Under the pieces are notes generated by a model. That model did not search any database and was not told the DNA's origin. It saw only the letters and a list, made by a program, of their open reading frames with translations. Shown here one piece after another: positions 1 to 5,069 of a stretch of 5,069 nt of DNA (positions within the stretch are counted from its first letter, which is position 1; each line of letters opens with the position of its first letter). The translations under genes were made by a program, and so were the position numbers. The DNA comes from an uncultured Eubacteriales bacterium (GTDB lineage: Bacteria; Bacillota_A; Clostridia; Christensenellales; Aristaeellaceae): contig CACXEB010000439.1 of the NCBI GenBank assembly GCA_902766515.1, positions 1-5,069 of the forward strand, given 5' to 3'.

Positions 1-427
1 GAACATCCTCCTGTGGGACAAGTCGATCGCGGACTTCGAGGTCATCATGGCGGCGCGGGACGCCCAGGTGCACGAGGACATCCTCCAGCGCCCCGGCGGC
101 TACCGCAGCAAGCTCATTGAGAACGGCCGGGACCTCTCCGGCGGCCAGCGGCAGCGCATCGAGATTGCGCGCGCTCTCGCCCAGGATCCTTCCGTCATCG
201 TGCTCGACGAGGCGACGAGCGCCCTGGACGCCAAGACGGAGTACGAACTCGTGCAGGCGATCCGGGAGCGCGGGATTTCCTGCATCGTGATCGCGCACCG
301 GCTCTCCACCGTGCGGGACTGCGACGAGATCATCGTGCTGGAACAGGGCCGCATCGTGGAGCGCGGCACCCACAGCGAGCTCATGGCTAAGCAGGGCGCT
401 TATGCGGAGCTGGTCACATCCGAGTGA
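1..427 (+). CDS. NHLP-type peptide exporter ABC protein 1, C-terminal ATPase end (5' partial)
   Basis: This is the last 141 codons of an ABC transporter; the frame is open to the left edge (codons from base 2), so the Met codon at 47 is internal. Only the second half of the nucleotide-binding domain is visible. It contains the signature LSGGQRQR (134-157), Walker B VIVLDE with the catalytic Glu at 209-211, the D-loop SALD, and the switch His in IAHRLS (296-298). All expected catalytic residues in this part are present. The phrases NILLWD, RPGGY, SGGQRQRIEIARAL and DCDEIIVLEQGRIVERGTH closely resemble NHLM/NHLP bacteriocin exporter peptidase/permease/ATPase proteins as I remember the family. 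In that family the missing N-terminus carries a C39 peptidase that cuts the leader after a double-Gly motif, followed by six membrane helices. The complete NHLP-type partner 12 bases downstream supports the assignment. A peptidase domain is inferred, not seen; the protein could also be a generic bacteriocin/lantibiotic exporter. Confidence 0.85.
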   Translation, partial: NILLWDKSIADFEVIMAARDAQVHEDILQRPGGYRSKLIENGRDLSGGQRQRIEIARALAQDPSVIVLDEATSALDAKTEYELVQAIRERGISCIVIAHRLSTVRDCDEIIVLEQGRIVERGTHSELMAKQGAYAELVTSE

Positions 428-434
428 AAGGAGG
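427..434 (+). promoter_or_regulatory. Shine-Dalgarno of second exporter gene
   Basis: AAAGGAGG overlaps the last base of the upstream TGA stop and lies 5 bases before the ATG at 440. It fixes that start and shows tight translational linkage of the two exporter genes. The gap leaves no room for a separate promoter, so they are almost certainly co-transcribed. Confidence 0.85.
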
Positions 435-439
435 ATACC

Positions 440-2629
440 ATGGGCTGGTTTGACGAGCAGATCCGTCAGCGGACGGAAAGCGATCAGGGCGTCCTGGAAG
501 ACTCCTTTTTCCGCATGGCCAGCGCCGTGCTGGACAAGTGGGGCGCCGAGCGGCTGGAAGATGACCGGCTGATCTCGCGCGAGGCGATGGACGACATCCT
601 GCGGTATTACCATTACACAGCGCCGGAGATCCCGGAGGATATCACCGGGTTCACGGACCAGCTGGCCTTTGTCCTCCGCCCCACGGGCCTCATGACCCGC
701 GAGGTCGATCTGGAGGAGGGCTGGCAGAACGACGCCTACGGCCCCATGCTGGGGCGTCTTCGGGAGAGCGGCGCGGTGGTCGCGCTGATGCCCGGCACGC
801 TCACGGGCTACTGGTTCAAGGATCCGTCCACCGGGCGGCGCACCCGCATCACCCGGAAAAACGCGGGCCAGTTCGAGCGGGAAGCCCTGTGCTTCTACCA
901 GCCGCTGCCCATGAAGCCCCTCGGCATCCCGGACCTGCTGATCTACATGAAGAAGAGCATCTCCAACGGCGACCTGATCCTGATCCTGCTGGCGACGCTG
1001 GCGGTGACCCTGGTGGGCTTCATCGAGCCCCGCGTGTACCAGCTGCTGACCGGCCCCGTCCTGCAGGACGGACGGCGGTCCCTGATGATCGGCATCGGCG
1101 TCTTCCTCGTCTGCGCCGCGTTCTCCTCGGAGCTCGTGTCCCTGGTCCGCAGCCTGCTGATGGAACGGATCAACACGAAGACTTCCCAGGCGGTGGAGGC
1201 CTCCGTGATGATGCGTATCCTGTCACTGCCGGTGAGCTTCTTCCGCAAGTTCGCCTCCGGCGACCTGGCGAGCCGCGCCACCTCGGTGAACTCGCTGTGC
1301 ACCATGATGCTCAACAACATCCTCTCGGTCGGCCTGAGCAGCCTGATGTCCCTCCTCTATATTTTCCAGATCTTCAGCTTTGCGCCGGTGCTGGTTCTCC
1401 CCTCGGTGCTGATCATCCTGGCCACGCTGGTCCTGACGGTGACCGCCTCGCTCCTGCAGATCCGGATCACCCGCAAGAAGATGCAGCTGGACGCGCAGGA
1501 ATCCGGCGTGAGCTATGCCATGCTCTCCGGCATCCAGAAGATCCGGCTCTCCGGCTCGGAGAAACGCGCGTTTGCCCGCTGGGGCCAGCTCTATGCCCAG
1601 GAGGCGCGCTTGGAGTATAATCCCCCGAACTTCCTCAAACTCAACAAGGTCTTCATCCTCGCCATCTCGCTGATCGGCACGATCGTGCTTTACTACCTGG
1701 CCGTGGCAAGCGGGGTCAGTTCCAGCCAGTATGTCGCGTTCAACGCCGCCTACGGGCGGGTGGCCGGAGCCTTCTCGGCGCTGGCGGGCATCGCGATCTC
1801 CATCGCGGGCATCAAGCCGGTGCTGGAGATGGCGGAACCGATCCTGAAGGCCGAGCCCGAAGTCAGTGCGGAGAAGGAGCCCGTCGGGCAGCTGCAGGGC
1901 AGCATCGAGATGAGCCATATCTCCTTCCGCTATGAGGAGAGCGGCCCCTACGTGCTCGACGACCTGTCCCTGAAGATCCGCTCCGGGGAGTACGTCGCCA
2001 TCGTCGGCCGCACCGGCTGCGGCAAATCCACCCTGGTCCGCCTGCTGCTGGGCTTTGAGCGGCCCGAAAAAGGCACCGTCTTTTATGACCAGCACGACCT
2101 GAACATGGCGGACCCACGCACGCTGCGCCGCCAGATCGGCGTCGTCATCCAGAACGGCCAGCTGATGCAGGGCGATATCTTCTCCAACATCACCATTTCC
2201 GATCCTACCCTCACGCTGGACGACGCGTGGGAGGCGGCGGAAACCGCCGGCATCGCGGATGATATCCAGGCCATGCCCATGGGCATGCAGACCATCATCT
2301 CCGAGGGCCAGGGCGGTATCTCCGGCGGACAGAAGCAGCGCCTGCTGATCGCCCGCGCGATCGCGCCCAAGCCCAAGATCCTGATCTTCGACGAAGCCAC
2401 CAGTGCGCTAGACAACAAAACGCAGAAGCAGGTATCGGAAGCCCTGGACAGGCTCAGGTGCACCCGCATCGTCATCGCCCACCGCCTGTCCACCATCCGC
2501 AACTGCGACCGCATCCTCGTGATGGACAAGGGCGCGATCATCGAGCAGGGCAACTATGACGAGCTGATCGCCCTGAACGGCGCGTTTGCCGACCTGGTCG
2601 CGCGCCAGCGCCTGGATATCAACGCATAA
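440..2629 (+). CDS. NHLP-type bacteriocin exporter ABC protein 2 (permease/ATPase)
   Basis: Complete 729-aa ABC half-transporter for export of leader-bearing modified peptides across the cytoplasmic membrane, probably as partner of the upstream ABC protein. Residues 1-170 are a soluble N-terminal region; DQLAFVLRPTGLM and YGPMLGRL are typical of the NHLP ABC2 family as I recall it. It lacks a recognisable C39 peptidase. Hydrophobic segments lie near 177-200, 214-236, 294-340 (two helices), 402-423 and 444-460, fitting a six-helix permease. The ATPase covers about 487-725: Walker A GRTGCGKST (523-531), Q-loop Gln571, signature ISGGQ (627-631), Walker B Asp651 with catalytic Glu652, and switch His681. 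All are intact, so it should hydrolyse ATP. The start is set by AAAGGAGG 5 bases upstream. No hairpin terminator follows the stop; the next signals are the promoter and T-box leader of the following gene. Confidence 0.9.
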   Translation: MGWFDEQIRQRTESDQGVLEDSFFRMASAVLDKWGAERLEDDRLISREAMDDILRYYHYTAPEIPEDITGFTDQLAFVLRPTGLMTREVDLEEGWQNDAYGPMLGRLRESGAVVALMPGTLTGYWFKDPSTGRRTRITRKNAGQFEREALCFYQPLPMKPLGIPDLLIYMKKSISNGDLILILLATLAVTLVGFIEPRVYQLLTGPVLQDGRRSLMIGIGVFLVCAAFSSELVSLVRSLLMERINTKTSQAVEASVMMRILSLPVSFFRKFASGDLASRATSVNSLCTMMLNNILSVGLSSLMSLLYIFQIFSFAPVLVLPSVLIILATLVLTVTASLLQIRITRKKMQLDAQESGVSYAMLSGIQKIRLSGSEKRAFARWGQLYAQEARLEYNPPNFLKLNKVFILAISLIGTIVLYYLAVASGVSSSQYVAFNAAYGRVAGAFSALAGIAISIAGIKPVLEMAEPILKAEPEVSAEKEPVGQLQGSIEMSHISFRYEESGPYVLDDLSLKIRSGEYVAIVGRTGCGKSTLVRLLLGFERPEKGTVFYDQHDLNMADPRTLRRQIGVVIQNGQLMQGDIFSNITISDPTLTLDDAWEAAETAGIADDIQAMPMGMQTIISEGQGGISGGQKQRLLIARAIAPKPKILIFDEATSALDNKTQKQVSEALDRLRCTRIVIAHRLSTIRNCDRILVMDKGAIIEQGNYDELIALNGAFADLVARQRLDINA

Positions 2630-2663
2630 ATACAAGAAAAAAACATTCCGAGACACCGTTTCG

Positions 2664-2672
2664 TGGTATGAT
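2664..2672 (+). promoter_or_regulatory. Probable extended -10 promoter for the T-box leader
   Basis: TGGTATGAT is an extended -10 element (TGn plus a TATAAT-like hexamer, 2667-2672), and transcription would start around 2679-2681. The bases at -35 spacing (about 2643-2650) match TTGACA poorly, so the extended TG would carry recognition. The position fits well: the predicted start is just ahead of the first base of T-box Stem I (2686). It lies only 35 bases after the exporter stop codon. Inference from sequence; no transcript evidence. Confidence 0.6.
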
Positions 2673-2889
2673 ACTGCTTTGTAAAGGCTGTGACGAAGAG
2701 GGCACAGGCGAAGCGCTCACGCAGAGAGGCGGCGGCAGGTGAAAAGCCGCCTGGGCGCGCCGGATGCCGTCGCTTCCGAGCCGGAGAGAAGAACGTCCCC
2801 TGCGTGGGATCAGTAAACCTTTCCCGTCCGACCGCGTTAAGGCCAACGCTGCGGCCCAGCAGGCAGCGTGAGCGGCGCGCACAGCGCAA

Positions 2890-2927
2890 TTTGAGTGGTA
2901 CCGCGGGGCATCATGTTCCGTCTCAAA
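2890..2927 (+). promoter_or_regulatory. T-box antiterminator element
   Basis: Contains the conserved core GUGGUACCGCGG. Helix A1 is UUUGAG (2890-2895) with CUCAAA (2922-2927), six perfect pairs. The 7-base bulge UGGUACC (2896-2902) exposes UGGU for pairing with the tRNA 3' ACCA, which predicts discriminator base A73. Helix A2 is GCGGG (2903-2907) with UCCGU (2917-2921), including G-U pairs. It shares 2919-2927 with the terminator, so the two are mutually exclusive. The usual AGGGUGG lead-in is varied to UGAGUGG, compensated by the matching CUCA downstream, which supports real pairing. Confidence 0.9.
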
Positions 2928-2961
2928 GAATGGTTGATCAGATTCTTTGGGACGTTTTTTT
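2919..2961 (+). terminator. T-box regulated intrinsic terminator
   Basis: CGUCUCAAAGAAU (2919-2931) pairs over 13 positions with AUUCUUUGGGACG (2942-2954), with a single G-U wobble and a 10-base loop, followed directly by seven U (2955-2961). Its 5' arm is captured by the antiterminator when uncharged tRNA binds. With charged tRNA the hairpin forms and transcription stops 30 bases before the downstream start codon. No other terminator is seen after the exporter operon, so it may also stop readthrough from there. Confidence 0.93.
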
Positions 2962-2962
2962 A

Positions 2963-2974
2963 TGGGACGTCCCA
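2963..2974. repeat. Perfect 12-bp palindrome, possible operator
   Basis: TGGGACGTCCCA is a perfect inverted repeat between the terminator U-tract and the ribosome binding site. GGGACG also occurs in the 3' arm of the terminator (2949-2954), so CGUCCC (2968-2973) could pair with that arm instead. It could be a DNA operator for a dimeric regulator, for example the helix-turn-helix of the gene that follows, or an RNA element affecting the terminator or translation. No function is proven. Confidence 0.4.
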
Positions 2975-2977
2975 GAC

Positions 2978-2983
2978 AAGGAG
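2978..2983 (+). promoter_or_regulatory. Shine-Dalgarno of the fusion ligase gene
   Basis: AAGGAG lies 7 bases before the ATG at 2991 and sets this as the start, placing the helix-turn-helix at the very N-terminus of the protein. It is downstream of the T-box terminator, so the coding region is only reached on antitermination or readthrough. Confidence 0.85.
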
Positions 2984-2990
2984 AGAGCTT

Positions 2991-5069
2991 ATGGAAAACA
3001 TCACCGGGCTGGACCTGACCATCCGTGAAATGGCGGCGCGCATCCGGGAACTGCGTCAGGTGGAGGGGCTGAGCCCCGCCCAGATGGCGGAAAAGACCGG
3101 CGTCACCGCCGCCGAATACCTGAAGTGCGAATCCGGTGAAAGCGACCTGAACTTCGCTTTCCTGTACCGCTGCGCCCTGGCGTTCGGCGTCGACGTGACT
3201 GACCTGATCCAGGGCAGCAGCCCGACCCTGACCACCTACGCGCTGACCCGCGCAGGCGACGGCCAGCGCATCGAAAAGGCGCATGGCATGACCTACTACA
3301 ACATGGCATCCTCCTATAAAAACAGGATCGCCGAGCCGCTGTATACGGTCGCCACCTATGACGAAAACGCCCAGCGCCAGGAGATCCCGCTGACCACCCA
3401 TGACGGCCAGGAGTTCGATCTGGTCATCAGCGGCCACCTGAAGGTCCAGGTCGGCACCCACCAGGAGGTGCTCGGCCCCGGCGATACGATCTACTATGAT
3501 TCCAGCACGCCTCACGGCATGATCGCGGTGGAGGGCGAGGACTGCGAGTTCTACGCGGTCGTCCTCAACCCGACCGAATACATCGCCCACACCGGCGGCC
3601 AGGCCAAGGCGGTGACCGGCACACGGCACGCTGACGACCAGCACCGGGTGTACGAAAACTTCATCACCCCCGTCGAAGACGAGCACGGCGCGCTGGTCAG
3701 CCTCACCTACCACGACGACGAGCATTTCAATTTCGCGTTTGACGTCGTGGACGAGATCTCCCACAAGGACCCGGAGAAGCTCGCCTTCCTGCACGTCAGC
3801 AACGACGGCGAGGAGCGCCGATTCACCTTCACGGACGTGCGGCATGAGAGCTGCCGCGCGGCCAATTACCTCAAATCCCTCGGCATCCAGCGCGGCGACA
3901 AGGTGATGCTGATCCTCAAACGGCACTACCAGTTCTGGTTCATCATCAACGCCCTGCACCGCCTCGGCGCGGTCGCGATCCTTGCCCCCAACCAGCTTCT
4001 GGAAAAGGACATCCTCTACCGCTACAAGGCCGCGGGCGTCCGGGCGATCATCTGCACCGCGGACGGCCAGGTCACCGAGGAAGCGGACCGGGCCGCCGCC
4101 CAGTATGACGCGCCCCTGATCCGCGTGATCGTCAACGGCCAGCGCGAAAACTGGCACTGCTTTGACGAGGAGTACAAGGTCTTCTCCAGCCATTACCCGC
4201 GCACGGAGGACGCGCCGGGCGGCGACGACCCGATGCTCATGTTCTTTACCTCCGGCACCTCGGGCTATCCGAAGATCGCCCTGCACAGCTACAAGTATCC
4301 GCTCGGCCATTTCGTGACCGCCCATTACTGGCACCAGGTGGATCCCAACGGCCTGCACCTGTCCATCTCCGACACGGGCTGGGCGAAATCCATGTGGGGC
4401 AAGCTGTATGGCCAGTGGCTCTGCGAAGCGCCGCTCTTCATCTATGACTTCGACCGTTTCCACGCCGACAGGATCCTGCCCATGTTCGGCAAGTACAATA
4501 TCACCACCTTCTGCGCGCCGCCCACCATGCTGCGCATGATGATCAAGGAGGACATCCGCAAGTATGACCTGTCCTCTGTCAAGCACATGACGACCGCCGG
4601 CGAGGCGCTGAACCCCGAAGTGTTCCGCCGCTTCCAGGAGGCGACCGGCCTGAGCATCATGGAAGGCTTCGGCCAGTCGGAAGGCACCGTGCTGGTGGCG
4701 AATACCGTCGGCATGACGCCGAAGCTCGGTTCCATGGGCAAGCCCGTCGCCAGCTATGACATCGATATCTTTGATCCGGAAGGCCATCCCGTGCCCATCG
4801 GCACCGCCGGCGAGATCTGCATCCGGATCGACAAGGGACGGCCGAACGGCCTGGTCAGGGAGTACTATCGCGATCCGGAGAAGACTGCCGACGTGTTCCG
4901 CGACGGGCTGTACCATACCGGCGACGTAGCCTATAAGGACGAGGACGGTTATTACTGGTACGTGAGCCGCATTGATGATGTCATCAAGTCCAGCGGCTAC
5001 CGCATCGGCCCCTTCGAGATCGAAAACGTCATCATGGAACTGCCCTACGTGCTGGAATGCGGCGTATCC
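2991..5069 (+). CDS. Xre HTH-cupin-acyl-CoA ligase fusion protein (3' partial)
   Basis: An open frame of 693 codons reaching the right edge. Residues 9-75 resemble a Xre/Cro-type helix-turn-helix (IRELRQVEGLSPAQMAEKTG ... DVTDLIQG). Residues 128-193 are a cupin: the family pattern of small-ligand or metal sensing is kept at His137, Glu141 and His175, but the first motif-1 His appears replaced by Thr135. Residues from about 215 on are an AMP-forming acyl-CoA ligase. Visible motifs are the ATP loop FTSGTSGYPK (419-428), SDTGWAKS (from 460), GFGQSEGT (559-566), YHTGD (641-645) and SRIDDVIKSSGYRIGP (659-674). These most resemble medium-chain/acetyl-CoA synthetase-like (MACS) proteins, which turn a free carboxylic acid, ATP and CoA into acyl-CoA, AMP and PPi. 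The terminal domain with the adenylation lysine lies beyond the window; about 120 residues are probably missing. The acid is unknown. The T-box leader upstream implies control by an amino acid, and branched-chain or aryl acids are plausible. Separate Xre-cupin and ligase genes are the more familiar arrangement. Confidence 0.9.
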   Translation, partial: MENITGLDLTIREMAARIRELRQVEGLSPAQMAEKTGVTAAEYLKCESGESDLNFAFLYRCALAFGVDVTDLIQGSSPTLTTYALTRAGDGQRIEKAHGMTYYNMASSYKNRIAEPLYTVATYDENAQRQEIPLTTHDGQEFDLVISGHLKVQVGTHQEVLGPGDTIYYDSSTPHGMIAVEGEDCEFYAVVLNPTEYIAHTGGQAKAVTGTRHADDQHRVYENFITPVEDEHGALVSLTYHDDEHFNFAFDVVDEISHKDPEKLAFLHVSNDGEERRFTFTDVRHESCRAANYLKSLGIQRGDKVMLILKRHYQFWFIINALHRLGAVAILAPNQLLEKDILYRYKAAGVRAIICTADGQVTEEADRAAAQYDAPLIRVIVNGQRENWHCFDEEYKVFSSHYPRTEDAPGGDDPMLMFFTSGTSGYPKIALHSYKYPLGHFVTAHYWHQVDPNGLHLSISDTGWAKSMWGKLYGQWLCEAPLFIYDFDRFHADRILPMFGKYNITTFCAPPTMLRMMIKEDIRKYDLSSVKHMTTAGEALNPEVFRRFQEATGLSIMEGFGQSEGTVLVANTVGMTPKLGSMGKPVASYDIDIFDPEGHPVPIGTAGEICIRIDKGRPNGLVREYYRDPEKTADVFRDGLYHTGDVAYKDEDGYYWYVSRIDDVIKSSGYRIGPFEIENVIMELPYVLECGVS

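Larger units (their letters stand above)
2680..2961 (+). ncRNA. T-box riboswitch leader (tRNA-sensing, transcriptional)
   Basis: A cis-acting RNA that binds a specific uncharged tRNA and then forms an antiterminator. Stem I (2686-2782): base GGCU/AGCC (2686-2689/2779-2782), GA-rich kink, GAAG/CUUC (2695-2698/2773-2776), specifier region, GGC/GCC (2707-2709/2759-2761), GCGCUC/GGGCGC (2713-2718/2753-2758), AGAG bulge, and distal helix AGGCGGC/GCCGCCU (2727-2733/2746-2752) closing a GGUGAAAA loop. Stem II: GGAGAG/CUUUCC (2783-2788/2819-2824), an S-turn of GAA (2791-2793) opposite AGUA (2812-2815), then GUCCC/GGGAU. Stem IIA/B: GCGUU/AACGC (2834-2838/2845-2849), whose loop GGCC (2841-2844) can pair with GGCC 2853-2856 as a pseudoknot. 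Stem III is probably GCGUG/CGCGC (2866-2870/2876-2880). The T-box core and terminator follow. The best specifier is GUC (Val, 2769-2771, followed by a purine), with GCC (Ala, 2766-2768) the alternative. The canonical AGUA/GAA S-turn of the specifier loop is not evident, so the codon call is tentative. The class assignment is firm. Confidence 0.92.

Noticed and set aside
47..427. Start of the first gene at the ATG at 47
   Set aside because: The reading frame continues upstream to base 2 with conserved ABC sequence (NILLWD), so this Met is internal and the gene is cut by the window edge.
889..1620. A 243-codon alternative + strand frame inside the second exporter gene
   Set aside because: Its composition is rich in Pro, Arg and Ala, as expected of a shifted frame of a GC-rich gene, while the annotated frame carries the transporter sequence.
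1223..2095. A 290-codon minus strand frame within the exporter gene
   Set aside because: It is antisense to conserved permease and Walker A sequence, with no supporting start signal or domain.
2692..2776. Alternative pairing GAAGCG (2710-2715) with CGCUUC (2771-2776) in Stem I
   Set aside because: It would break the GCGCUC/GGGCGC helix and the GAAG/CUUC helix below the specifier. The layout with the AGAG bulge and GGUGAAAA loop matches known T-box Stem I better, though the alternative may exist as a competing fold.
2690..3028. A 112-codon + strand frame over the intergenic region
   Set aside because: It lies across the T-box leader and overlaps the ligase start in another frame. It has no ribosome binding site or protein-like motif, and the RNA structure explains the sequence.
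2619..4916. Very long open frame on the minus strand (765 codons)
   Set aside because: It is the antisense shadow of the GC-rich ligase and leader. It crosses the T-box and terminator, its translation shows no recognisable domain, and the + strand frame has clear HTH, cupin and ligase motifs.

Overview
The window is GC-rich, and its two complete genes start behind strong AGGAGG-type ribosome binding sites. Between them lies a T-box leader, a regulatory RNA class largely confined to Firmicutes and some Actinobacteria. Together with an NHLP-type peptide exporter and a MACS-like acyl-CoA ligase, this points to an uncultured GC-rich clostridial anaerobe, possibly from gut or rumen. The taxonomy is inference; no taxonomic marker gene is present.

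Positions 1-2629 hold the end of a peptide-export operon on the + strand. The first gene is the C-terminal nucleotide-binding end of an ABC protein resembling NHLM/NHLP bacteriocin exporter 1 (the peptidase/permease/ATPase protein). After a 12-base gap with a Shine-Dalgarno comes a complete partner of 729 aa that resembles NHLP exporter 2 (N-terminal domain, permease, ATPase). Such pairs export ribosomally made, modified peptides with nitrile-hydratase-like or Nif11-like leaders. Precursor and modification genes are not in view.

Positions 2630-2990 are non-coding but densely organised. An extended -10 promoter is followed by a nearly complete T-box riboswitch: Stem I with its AGAG and GGTGAAAA distal motifs, Stem II with an AGUA/GAA S-turn, a Stem IIA/B pseudoknot, Stem III, and the T-box antiterminator with the UGGUACCGCGG core. 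A mutually exclusive 13-bp intrinsic terminator with seven U follows. A perfect 12-bp palindrome and a ribosome binding site lie between the terminator and the next gene.

From 2991 to the window end runs an open frame of 693 codons, cut by the 3' edge. It fuses three modules: a Xre-like helix-turn-helix, a cupin, and an AMP-forming acyl-CoA ligase of the medium-chain/acetyl-CoA synthetase type. T-boxes usually control aminoacyl-tRNA synthetases, amino acid biosynthesis genes or transporters, so a T-box in front of an acid-CoA ligase is the most notable point here. The best-placed specifier triplet is GUC (Val). This suggests that uncharged tRNA-Val could switch on activation of a branched-chain acid such as isobutyrate, for valine synthesis by reductive carboxylation. 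That hypothesis rests on manual folding and pathway inference.
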